This document shows, piece by piece, positions 1-6,211 of a stretch of DNA of 8,653 bases. Below the pieces are notes generated by a model. It saw only the letters and a program-made list of their open reading frames with translations, had not been told where the DNA came from and made no database searches. Position numbers and translations under genes: made by a program. Source of the stretch: an uncultured bacterium (GTDB lineage: Bacteria > Desulfobacterota > Binatia > HRBIN30); assembly GCA_937975525.1 (NCBI GenBank), contig CALJUJ010000605.1, positions 1 to 8,653 on the forward strand, in the 5' to 3' direction. Positions within the stretch are counted from its first letter, which is position 1, and each line of letters starts with the position of its first letter.

Positions 1-1600
1 CGTGGAAATCGCCGTGCAGCAGTAACTCCGGCCGCCCCCGCACCGGCAGGTGCAGCGCCTTCGGGAAGCTCCCGCGGCCGTCCGAGTAAAGCAACGAAAC
101 GCTGTCCGAGAGCGTGTTCGCCACCGCCAGGTCGGTGAATCCGTCACCGTTGGCATCGAGCGCCGCCAGCGCGCTGGGCCCGCGGCCGACGGCGACCAGC
201 AGCGGGGATGCGAATCTTCCCCGGCCCGTGCCGCTCAAGACGGCGACGTCGTCGGAGGCGTAGTTCGCCACGGCGATGTCGACCCGTGCGTCCGCGTCGA
301 AATCGGCGACCACGGCGGCCTTGCTTTGGCGACCGACGCGGACGTCGTCGCGCAGCTGGAAGCGCGCCTTGCCGTTGCCGCCGAGGATGTGCACCCGCCC
401 GGGGCCCTCGTCGACGACGACGAGGTCGAGATGGCCGTCCCCGTCGAGATCCGCAGGAGTGGCCGCCACCGGATCCTCGCCGACGTCGAACACCAGTGCT
501 CCGGCGAAGAGGCCGTGGCCGCGATTGAGGAGAAGGGTGAGTCCGTTGCTGCGTTGGTTGACCGCGACGACGTCGTTGCGGCCGTCGCCGTCGAGGTCGG
601 CGGCGATAGCCGCGACCGCTCCGGCGCCGATGTTGTAGCCGCCGGCCGCAGCGAAGCGTCCACGGCCGTGGCCGAGCAGCACGACCGCAGCGCGGCGCGC
701 CTCGTCGAGCACGACCAGGTCGGCAGTGCCGTCCGCGTCGACGTCGGTGGCCGCAACCGCTCGCGCGCCGGTGCTGCGGTAGACCCGCCGCGGAGCGGCC
801 ATGCCGCCGCGACCGTCGCCGACCAGCACGGCGACGCCGCGGCGCTCGACGACGACGAGATCGGTCGCACCATCGCCGTCGGCGTCGGCGGCGACGACGT
901 CGAGCACCGCCGCGCGCATGTCGCGCCGACTCGCCGCGCTCCAGCGTCCCTGCGCCCCGCGGTCGTAGACGTGCACGGTGCCGAGATCGTCGCGAAACGC
1001 AGCGATCTCCGGAGCCCCGTCCTGGTCGTAGTCGGCGATGGCCAAGCGGCCCACCGGATGGTCGCGCGCGACCATCACCGCCGCGGCGAAGCCCCCTGCG
1101 CCATCGCCCGTGGCGATGGCGAGTCCTTCGTCCGTGCCGACGACGACGTCGGCGGCGCCGTCGCGATCGATGTCGGCGATGGCCACCGCCGCCGGGCGGC
1201 CCGTCAGCGAGATCTCGGCGCCGAGCGTGAAGCCGCCTGCGCCGTCGCCGCGGAGCAGGCGCACGGCGCGGTCGAGCTTGTCGCCCCCGACGACGTCGGC
1301 GAGCCCGTCGCCGTCGACGTCGCCGACCGCCAGCGCGTAGGCGCGGCCCGGGAACGTCGACGTGAGCGGTGCGGACAGCGCGCCGGTGGGAGTGCCGAAG
1401 AGCACGGCGATGCCGTCGTCGGTGGCGAGGACCAGGTCGGGGTACGCGTCCTCGTTGATGCGACCGACCGCGCCGAGGCGCGGGCTGCCGTCGACCGGGT
1501 AGTCGACGCGCGCGGCGAAGGACAGCTCGAGCGCGGCGCCAGCGGCCCAGGGCACGAGCAGAGTCGAGAATGCGGCCACGCCACGCCGGAAAACGAGCAT
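1..1600 (-). CDS. Secreted FG-GAP/VCBS repeat (beta-propeller) protein, C-terminus missing
   Basis: The frame is open from an ATG at 1600 through the left edge (533 codons seen, no stop), so the C-terminus is missing. The N-terminus looks like a Sec signal peptide: R5-R6, a hydrophobic stretch at about 7-22, and a likely cleavage site after the AAGA at 19-22. The rest is a chain of calcium-binding loops of the form D-x-D-x-D-G-x-x-D, as in FG-GAP/VCBS repeats (integrin-alpha-like propeller blades). Loops begin at residues 94, 143, 190, 239, 286, 335, 384, 433 and 482, with a degenerate one near 47. The spacing is 47 or 49 residues and exactly 49 for the last five. Loop 433 lacks the usual Gly (DFDADARVD). 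No enzymatic or anchoring domain is visible. Family knowledge points to an extracellular or periplasmic calcium-dependent binding role; the ligand is unknown. It is divergent from the mreB homologue. No strong Shine-Dalgarno precedes the ATG. The family call is firm and the function is not. Confidence 0.9.
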   Translation of the reverse strand, partial: MLVFRRGVAAFSTLLVPWAAGAALELSFAARVDYPVDGSPRLGAVGRINEDAYPDLVLATDDGIAVLFGTPTGALSAPLTSTFPGRAYALAVGDVDGDGLADVVGGDKLDRAVRLLRGDGAGGFTLGAEISLTGRPAAVAIADIDRDGAADVVVGTDEGLAIATGDGAGGFAAAVMVARDHPVGRLAIADYDQDGAPEIAAFRDDLGTVHVYDRGAQGRWSAASRRDMRAAVLDVVAADADGDGATDLVVVERRGVAVLVGDGRGGMAAPRRVYRSTGARAVAATDVDADGTADLVVLDEARRAAVVLLGHGRGRFAAAGGYNIGAGAVAAIAADLDGDGRNDVVAVNQRSNGLTLLLNRGHGLFAGALVFDVGEDPVAATPADLDGDGHLDLVVVDEGPGRVHILGGNGKARFQLRDDVRVGRQSKAAVVADFDADARVDIAVANYASDDVAVLSGTGRGRFASPLLVAVGRGPSALAALDANGDGFTDLAVANTLSDSVSLLYSDGRGSFPKALHLPVRGRPELLLHGDFH

Positions 1601-1691
1601 GGGCTCAAGCTGGAACGCAATGCCGGTGGAGTCAACGTCGAAGCGCGCCGGCGTGTTGCCGGCCTACGGACGCGGTGTCATACAGCGCTCC
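1601..1691. promoter_or_regulatory. Divergent spacer between FG-GAP gene and mreB homologue, with a small inverted repeat
   Basis: This 91-bp spacer separates two outward-facing genes, so it must hold promoters for both unless they lie within coding sequence. GCCGGC occurs at 1647-1652 and again at 1658-1663, giving a possible 6-bp stem with a 5-nt loop (GTGTT). Each arm is itself palindromic. A weak plus-strand sigma70-like pair is TTGCCG (1656-1661), 17 bp, CATACA (1679-1684). It would start transcription almost at the mreB ATG. Matches to consensus are poor (4/6 and 3/6), so the promoter is only a suggestion. Confidence 0.25.
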
Positions 1692-2714
1692 ATGCTCTGG
1701 CACCGCATCGCCATCGATCTCGGTACGGCACACTCGCTCGTCTACACGCTGGACAAGGGGATGGTGCTGTCCGAACCGTCGGCGGTGGCGATCCGGCGCT
1801 CCACCGGGGAAGCGATCGCGTTCGGTGAGCGCGCGCGCACGATGATCGGGCGCTCTCCCGAGTTCATCCAGGTGGTGCGCCCGCTGCGCGATGGCGTCAT
1901 CGCCGACTTCGAAGCGGCGCGCGCCATGTTCCGCCATTTCCTGCGTGTCGCATCGCAAGGGCATCGGCTGTCGCGCAAGGCGGTCGTCGTGTGCATTCCG
2001 TTCGGTGCGACCGCCGTCGAGATGGATGCGCTCGTGCGCGAGGCTGAGTCCGCCGGCGCCGATCGCGTCGATGCGGTACGCGAGCCCTTCGCCGCCGCCC
2101 TCGGAGCCGGTATGGCGATTCAGGAACCGCGCGGGCATCTGGTGATCGACATCGGCGGCGGCACCACCGAGGTGACGTCGCTGTCGCTCAACGACGTCGT
2201 GCACTGCGAGTCGGTGCGGATGGCCGGCCACGCGATGGACCAGGCCGTCCAGGGATTCTTTCGCAACCGCTACAATTTTTCGATCGGCGAGAACACGGCC
2301 GAGGAGATCAAGATACGCTACGGCCGCGTCTACCCCGCGGGCGACGATCTCTTCGAGGTCAAGGGGCTGAGCAAGCGCACGGGCAAGCCGCAACGGTTGA
2401 TGGTGCAGACCAAAGAGATCCAGCAGGCTCTCGATCCAGTGGCGAGGAGCATCACCGACGCCGTACGCCGCAGCGTCGAGCGGCTCGCGCCGGAGCTCGC
2501 CGCGGACATCTTCACCGATGGCGCCGCACTCGTCGGGGGCGGCGCGCTGCTGCCGGGCTGGGGCGAGCGCCTGAAGGATGCGATGGGACTGCGCGCGCGT
2601 GTCGTCGACGAGCCGTTGTTGTGCGTGATGCGCGGCCTGATCGAGATCCTCAAGGACGGCAAGCGTTACGCGGATCTGGTCGAGAACTCCCGCGTGCGCA
2701 AGCACTTGGAGTGA
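1692..2714 (+). CDS. mreB: MreB-family actin-like cell-shape protein (orphan paralogue)
   Basis: The 340-residue product matches MreB length and motif order. The ATPase phosphate-1 loop is near the start (D9-L-G-T-A-H-S, where MreB usually has DLGTANT). The acidic residue of the conserved EP-x-AAA-x-G segment is E131. Phosphate-2 is D153-I-G-G-G-T-T-E, and the adenosine motif is V281-G-G-G-A-L-L. The segment NTAEEIKI at 201-208 is also typical of MreB. The ATG at 1692 is chosen because the frame opens upstream to 1599 with sequence unlike MreB that overlaps the divergent gene. Starting at 1692 gives the normal MreB N-terminus, with hydrophobic L2-W3 possibly contributing to membrane binding. 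MreB polymerises on the inner face of the cytoplasmic membrane and guides elongasome wall synthesis. Here mreC, mreD, pbp2 and rodA are absent, and the phosphate-1 loop departs from consensus. It may be a second MreB copy with a specialised role. No clear Shine-Dalgarno is visible. Confidence 0.88.
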   Translation: MLWHRIAIDLGTAHSLVYTLDKGMVLSEPSAVAIRRSTGEAIAFGERARTMIGRSPEFIQVVRPLRDGVIADFEAARAMFRHFLRVASQGHRLSRKAVVVCIPFGATAVEMDALVREAESAGADRVDAVREPFAAALGAGMAIQEPRGHLVIDIGGGTTEVTSLSLNDVVHCESVRMAGHAMDQAVQGFFRNRYNFSIGENTAEEIKIRYGRVYPAGDDLFEVKGLSKRTGKPQRLMVQTKEIQQALDPVARSITDAVRRSVERLAPELAADIFTDGAALVGGGALLPGWGERLKDAMGLRARVVDEPLLCVMRGLIEILKDGKRYADLVENSRVRKHLE

Positions 2715-2716
2715 CG

Positions 2717-3181
2717 TCAGCGGCGTCCCGGCGCGCCGAGTGGCTGCATGCGGGTCGAGTAGGCGGTCTCCTCGACGCGCTCGACGATGCGCCAGCCGTC
2801 GTCGGTGCGGACGAGCTGGTCGTGGTAGTAGCCGCCGTCGAAGTAGAGTCGCATCGGGCCATCGCCGCTGGCGACTCCGAGCGGGTTGAAGAAGCAGCAG
2901 CGCGCGGTCGCGCGGTCGCCCTCGAGAATCACCTCGCGGTTGGTCACCAGGTGCTGCGTCATGGCGAACAGGGGCATGACCTCGGCGAGCCAGCGGGCAA
3001 CCTCGTCGACGCCCCCGCGGATGCCTCCCGCGTCGGTGTAGTCGATGATCGCGTCGGCGGTGAAGCAGCTGCGCCAGAGATCCCAGTCGCGTCGATCGAC
3101 CGCGGTCGCGTAGCGGGTGAGGAGGTCGTCGATCGCGATGCGGTCGGCGATCGCGCGTAGATCCGTTTCGTTCGCCGCCAT
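2717..3181 (-). CDS. SnoaL-like (NTF2-fold) domain protein
   Basis: This 154-residue protein is made of one SnoaL_4/NTF2-like domain. The evidence is the pattern I-x-D-L-L-x-R-Y-A-x-A-V-D-x-R-D-W near residues 17-33, then F40-T-A-D-A with D47-Y, a TQHLVTN segment at 75-81, E87-G-D-R-A-T-A-R at 87-94, and a C-terminal TDDGWRIVERVE at 127-138. Members of this fold act as small-molecule cyclases, isomerases, dehydratases or ring-hydroxylating-dioxygenase small subunits. The substrate here cannot be deduced. The ATG at 3181 is supported by a good Shine-Dalgarno and by the domain starting right after it; the frame extends further upstream only inside the preceding gene. It lies 17 bp after the DSBA-family gene and is probably the last gene of that operon. 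It ends 2 bp from the stop of the convergent mreB homologue, with no obvious terminator hairpin between them. Confidence 0.85.
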   Translation of the reverse strand: MAANETDLRAIADRIAIDDLLTRYATAVDRRDWDLWRSCFTADAIIDYTDAGGIRGGVDEVARWLAEVMPLFAMTQHLVTNREVILEGDRATARCCFFNPLGVASGDGPMRLYFDGGYYHDQLVRTDDGWRIVERVEETAYSTRMQPLGAPGRR

Positions 3182-3186
3182 CGAAT

Positions 3187-3192
3187 CCTCTC
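3187..3192 (-). promoter_or_regulatory. Ribosome binding site for the SnoaL-like gene
   Basis: Read on the minus strand, GAGAGG lies 5 nt before the ATG at 3181. It is the clearest Shine-Dalgarno in the minus-strand cluster. It fixes the start inside a frame that otherwise runs back to 3526 in the upstream gene. Confidence 0.6.
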
Positions 3193-3198
3193 GTGCCC

Positions 3199-4521
3199 CT
3201 ACGCGGCGCTGCGCGCGGTGATCTCCCGTTCCACCAGCCAGAGGCGGTCCTGGCCCCAGGTGGCGAAAGGCGCGCGGTCGCCGCCGCTGACACGAAAGCT
3301 CGGGACGCCCCACAGGCCCATGTCGAGCATCGCGCGGCGGTTGTCCTCGAGCTCGTCGCGCCATGCGCTGTCGGCGCGGTGCGCTTGCGCCTCCGACCAC
3401 GAGAGCCCGGCGCGTTCGACCACGTGGCGCAGCCCGTCGTCGGTGCCCGTGTCGATGCCTTCGGCGAACGCGGCCGTCGTGAACGAGTGCAGCAGCTCGC
3501 CGCCACGTCCGTGGTCGCGAGCCCACGGATACAGTGCGTAGGCTCGTTCCACCGGCTCACCCACCGGGTCGGAGATGTGACCGAAGGCGAGTCCGAGGCG
3601 GTCGGCCTCGCGCTTGGCGTCGCGCACGATGTAGAGCCGCTTCGCCAACGGCACCTGGAGGCCGCGCATCACCATCGGCAGCACCGGCCGCAGGCGAAGC
3701 TCGATGGCATGGCGCCGCGGCAGAGCGAGCACCCGCGCGGTCGCCAGATGGCTGTAAGGGCTGCGCAGGGAAAGAAAGGCCTCGACGACCACCGTCGCGT
3801 CGCCTTGGCGCCGGCCACCAGACTGGGTTGCCGGTGTTGGCACGATCGGCTCGGCCGGCGCCGTCGGGCGGACGGCACCGAGCTGTCGGAGTCGCGCCTC
3901 GAGGTAGTGCAGGCGGTCGGGTCCCCAGTACCATTCGCCACCGTACGCGAACGTCGCCCCCAGATAGTGGCCGGCGTCGCGTCGCCGGGCGCTGCCGGCA
4001 CGCTCGGTCGCGGCGGCCTCTTCGTCGGACACGCGCCCGTAGCGTTCGCCGAGCGCTGCGATGCGCTGTGCGTCGCCGGCCCACAGGGCGGTGCCGAGAT
4101 GCACCGCGCGCCGCGCGAACGCGCTCGCGGGCGCGGCAGCGAGGGTCGCCGCCACGGCGCGCGAGAGGGCCGGATCGGGCGCCGGAGCACCGGCCGGAAA
4201 CGACAGGCCGTAGGCGGGGGCGATGTCGCCCGCGTCCTTGCGCGCGAACGCCTCCAGGCGCGCTCGGTCGGGAGCGGCGTCGTCGTCGGGGGCGGCGGCC
4301 AGGTGCGGCTCGAGCTCGATGTCGTAGCGCTCGCAGAGCGGCTCCAGCGTCTGCGCCGCGAGGTGGCTGTAGGGATCGTCGACCTGATGGAAGTAGGCGA
4401 TGCGGTGCGGCGCGAAGCGCACCCGGCGTCCGAGCTCGGTGGCGGTGCGCTGCAGGTCGCGCAGCGTGGCACTGGTCAGCGCTGCCATCATGTACGGCGA
4501 CAGCGTTCGGGCGATCGACAT
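3199..4521 (-). CDS. Tandem DSBA-family protein (2-hydroxychromene-2-carboxylate isomerase-like), degenerate N-terminal copy
   Basis: The 440-residue protein holds two copies of a thioredoxin-fold DSBA domain joined by a Pro/Ala/Gly-rich linker at about 213-242. The C-terminal copy (about 243-435) has the hallmarks of 2-hydroxychromene-2-carboxylate isomerases. These are S254-P-Y-S-H-L-A, where the serine is the catalytic position in that family, G405-V-P-S-F with the cis-proline, and W422-G-Q-D-R-L. The N-terminal copy (about 38-212) keeps D49-P-Y-S-H-L-A and W199-G-P-D-R-L. However, it has Asp in place of the serine, and GATF (188-191) in place of GVPSF. No CxxC is present, so it is not a disulfide oxidoreductase. 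Known relatives isomerise aromatic degradation intermediates, often using glutathione; the substrate here is unknown. The ATG at 4521 follows the upstream stop by 32 bp; the ATGs at residues 11-12 are alternative starts. No signal peptide is seen, so it is likely cytoplasmic. Confidence 0.85.
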   Translation of the reverse strand: MSIARTLSPYMMAALTSATLRDLQRTATELGRRVRFAPHRIAYFHQVDDPYSHLAAQTLEPLCERYDIELEPHLAAAPDDDAAPDRARLEAFARKDAGDIAPAYGLSFPAGAPAPDPALSRAVAATLAAAPASAFARRAVHLGTALWAGDAQRIAALGERYGRVSDEEAAATERAGSARRRDAGHYLGATFAYGGEWYWGPDRLHYLEARLRQLGAVRPTAPAEPIVPTPATQSGGRRQGDATVVVEAFLSLRSPYSHLATARVLALPRRHAIELRLRPVLPMVMRGLQVPLAKRLYIVRDAKREADRLGLAFGHISDPVGEPVERAYALYPWARDHGRGGELLHSFTTAAFAEGIDTGTDDGLRHVVERAGLSWSEAQAHRADSAWRDELEDNRRAMLDMGLWGVPSFRVSGGDRAPFATWGQDRLWLVEREITARSAA

Positions 4522-4553
4522 GGGCGGAGATTGGGGCAAGCGCCGGTCGCTCG

Positions 4554-5405
4554 TCAACCCGCGCGTGGGTCCGCTGCGCGGCCCGGTGGAGCACGCCTCG
4601 CCGTCTCCCAGAACAGCAGCATCAGCGCACCGTTCTCCCAGAAGAAGATGTTCATCAGCAGCAGGCAACTGAGATGAAAGGGCACCATCATGACGGCGAC
4701 GAACAGCCAGCGGAAGCCGCGCGACCACAGCGCGACGGGGGCGAGGATCTCGAGGACGGTGACGATCACCAGGCCCGTCTGCGCCAGCACGGCGAGGGTC
4801 GGTCCCCACGGCAACGTCGGGCCGATCTCCCAGCCGTAGTACAACGGTCGGTACGAGTTGAGCAGGATCCAGCCCATCATCGCGCCGGTATCGACGAGCA
4901 CCTCGGGGTGCAGCAGGACGCGGTAGACGCCGGAGAGAACGTACGAGAAGGCGAGCAGGGCGAGAATCACGACCAACGGCGCGCCCGGCGCGCGTTCCCG
5001 CCAGCGGGCGCCCGCCAAGGCGAAGAGCCCGAAGACGAACAGGGCGTAGAGAAGAACGATCTCTTGGTGGTTGCCGACGCCGAAGCCGTAGAGCAGCGCC
5101 TGATTATGCATCAACACGCAGCCCGCGCCGAGAAAGCCGAGGGCACGAAGGGGAGACCACAACGCCAGCAGGAGAAGGACGATCGCGCTCGCGCGCATGG
5201 CGGCGAGGACGTCGGCACGTAGGAGGACGCCGAGCCACTCCGCGGGGATCCAGCGATGAAAGCTCACGGGCTCGTAGAGCACGAACGGCAACTCGGCGAG
5301 GTCGCTCCACGCTGTCCATCCGGTCTTGCCGATCCAGAGGAGCACGACGAGACGCTCGGCCCAGACGAGAGTCGCCGGCGTCGCCTGCGCGTGGATCAAG
5401 CTCAT
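4554..5405 (-). CDS. Polytopic membrane protein, HTTM (vitamin-K-dependent gamma-carboxylase)-like
   Basis: The 283-residue product has about seven hydrophobic segments, near 13-34, 72-85, 86-102, 114-132, 142-163, 203-226 and 230-268. The layout resembles HTTM-domain proteins: an early F49-H-R-W-I-P segment, a loop with H100-N-Q and later H113-Q-E, S158-G-V-Y-R near mid-protein, and a C-terminal E219-I-L-A-P helix followed by R229...H244. HTTM proteins are integral membrane relatives of the vitamin-K-dependent carboxylase; bacterial members mostly have no known substrate. A DoxX-like or other quinol-linked membrane protein is an alternative. The ATG at 5405 overlaps the TGA of the gene before it (ATGA, 5405-5402), and no Shine-Dalgarno is visible, so translation is probably coupled. 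The tail after residue 270 is Arg/Pro-rich and soluble. That it is a membrane protein is near certain; the HTTM assignment is tentative. Confidence 0.7.
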   Translation of the reverse strand: MSLIHAQATPATLVWAERLVVLLWIGKTGWTAWSDLAELPFVLYEPVSFHRWIPAEWLGVLLRADVLAAMRASAIVLLLLALWSPLRALGFLGAGCVLMHNQALLYGFGVGNHQEIVLLYALFVFGLFALAGARWRERAPGAPLVVILALLAFSYVLSGVYRVLLHPEVLVDTGAMMGWILLNSYRPLYYGWEIGPTLPWGPTLAVLAQTGLVIVTVLEILAPVALWSRGFRWLFVAVMMVPFHLSCLLLMNIFFWENGALMLLFWETARRAPPGRAADPRAG

Positions 5406-6058
5406 GGCGTGATCACCGGCTGCTCGAGCAGGACGATCCGCCGCCGGGAATGCTCGCCCGTCGCCGCCTGCCACTGCAGCTGCACGCGCTCCAGGCGCAC
5501 CATCGCAATGGGGTCCTCGGGGTGCAGCGCGTCGTAGCGCCGCACCAGCGCATCGAGTGCCGCCGCGACGCGCTCGGCGTGCGCCGGCGCCACCGCCGGT
5601 TGCACCGGCGGCCGGCGTACGTGCTGAAAGACGCGGTGCAGGCGAGCGTACAAGAGGTGATTGCCGACCGATGGGAACAGGGCGCCGGGGACGAGGCGCA
5701 CCGCGCGACCGGCCTCGGTTACTCCGTGCACGTCGTGGTAGGCATAGCGGTGCTTCGGGCTCACCGACGAGAACATGTGCCAACTGGCGAGCGGATAGGT
5801 GGCCGCCGAGTCGCCGCTGATCTGGCCGGCCGCCATCAGGATCGCCGCGCCGCCGAGAATCGCCGGCAGCGCCCGTGGCCATGCCGCGCGGCGCCGACGA
5901 TACGCGACCAGGACGATCGCCCAGCACACGACGGCGATGCCAGCCGCCGTCCGCGCCGCCGTTTCACGGGTTCCTCCGGCAGTGGCGAACGCCGCGGCGG
6001 CGGCGATGGCGAGCAGGGGAACCGCGGCGATCAGCAGCCGGCGCGCGGTGGTGTCCAT
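5402..6058 (-). CDS. Membrane-anchored protein of unknown function, partner of HTTM-like gene
   Basis: This 218-residue protein has three hydrophobic segments (about 8-27, 37-53 and 62-79) with R54-R57 after the second. A soluble region of about 140 residues follows. It opens with Y88-P-L-A-S-W-H-M-F-S and later has R122...L127-F-P-S-V-G-N-H. The P-x-x-x-W-x-M-F-S pattern recalls small membrane proteins often found next to HTTM genes, but I cannot name the family. Residues 148-168 are Pro/Ala/Arg-rich. The C-terminus (about 183-214) looks like a beta-rich stretch. The ATG at 6058 is chosen because the 16 upstream in-frame residues are charged, unlike a membrane N-terminus, and fall in the intergenic spacer. 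It is the first gene of the minus-strand cluster and overlaps the next by 4 bp, which suggests the two proteins act together in the membrane. Confidence 0.7.
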   Translation of the reverse strand: MDTTARRLLIAAVPLLAIAAAAAFATAGGTRETAARTAAGIAVVCWAIVLVAYRRRRAAWPRALPAILGGAAILMAAGQISGDSAATYPLASWHMFSSVSPKHRYAYHDVHGVTEAGRAVRLVPGALFPSVGNHLLYARLHRVFQHVRRPPVQPAVAPAHAERVAAALDALVRRYDALHPEDPIAMVRLERVQLQWQAATGEHSRRRIVLLEQPVITP

Positions 6059-6211
6059 GCTGGGCGCTGTAGCACGGTCGCGGCGCGGCGGTGAATCCGG
6101 CAGCACGACCCGGTGCCCCGGGTTGCGGGCGCCCGCGCCGCCGCGACGGGCACGCGCGGCAGCGCGTGCGGCGCTTTCGAATCACGAGGGTTGCGCTAGA
6201 ATCGCCGCACC
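6059..6211. repeat. Divergent spacer with several inverted repeats
   Basis: This 153-bp gap between outward-facing genes is very G+C-rich and holds no ORF I would support. The inverted repeats are: ACCCGG (6108-6113) and CCGGGT (6118-6123) with loop TGCC; a perfect 12-bp palindrome GCGGGCGCCCGC (6125-6136); GCACGCGC (6150-6157) and GCGCGTGC (6162-6169), an 8-bp stem with loop GGCA; and a wider 9-bp pair GTCGCGGCG (6077-6085) and CGCCGCGAC (6139-6147). None is followed by a T tract, so terminator function is unlikely. They could be operators or cruciforms, or just a by-product of composition. Minus-strand TTCACC about 17 bp before CTACAG, close to the ATG at 6058, is a very weak promoter candidate for the left operon. 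Confidence 0.4.
6175..6202 (+). promoter_or_regulatory. Possible promoter of the M48 protease gene
   Basis: TTTCGA (6175-6180), a 16-bp spacer and TAGAAT (6197-6202) form a sigma70-like pair. The -10 matches 5/6 and the -35 matches 3/6. The ATG at 6212 comes 9 nt after the -10, so the transcript would have a leader of only a few nucleotides. This fits with the absence of a Shine-Dalgarno before that ATG. Confidence 0.35.

Noticed and set aside
1..1600. CRISPR or tandem DNA repeat array in the periodic region
   Set aside because: The periodicity is at the protein level (calcium loops every 47-49 residues in one open frame). The DNA units are not identical and there are no spacer-like unique segments.
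1599..1691. 31-residue N-terminal extension of the MreB homologue
   Set aside because: It would overlap the start codon of the divergent gene and adds residues not found in MreB, whereas the ATG at 1692 gives the expected N-terminus.
50..1828. 592-codon plus-strand open frame
   Set aside because: It lies opposite the FG-GAP gene and reads the complement of its repeated Asp/Gly codons, giving a low-complexity Val/Asp/Ala/Arg product with no recognisable domain, then runs into the mreB homologue in the wrong frame. It is an antisense by-product of high G+C.
1632..3560. 642-codon minus-strand open frame
   Set aside because: It crosses the antisense of the mreB homologue, the SnoaL-like gene and part of the DSBA gene in a different frame. 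The product is Arg/His/Asp-rich without any family motif, while the genes it overlaps have clear domains.
3199..4521. Disulfide oxidoreductase (DsbA) function
   Set aside because: Neither domain has a CxxC motif and no signal peptide is present; the SPYSHLA and WGQDRL motifs fit the isomerase branch of the DSBA family instead.
4522..4809. N-terminal extension of the DSBA-family protein
   Set aside because: The frame is open to 4809, but this part overlaps the HTTM-like gene and is Arg/Pro-rich. The start at 4521 leaves a normal 32-bp spacer and a normal domain start.
3193..5222. Two long overlapping plus-strand frames (3193-4677 and 3534-5222)
   Set aside because: Both lie opposite the DSBA-family and HTTM-like genes. 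Their products are Arg/Ala/Gly-rich and carry no domain pattern, in contrast to the motifs on the minus strand.
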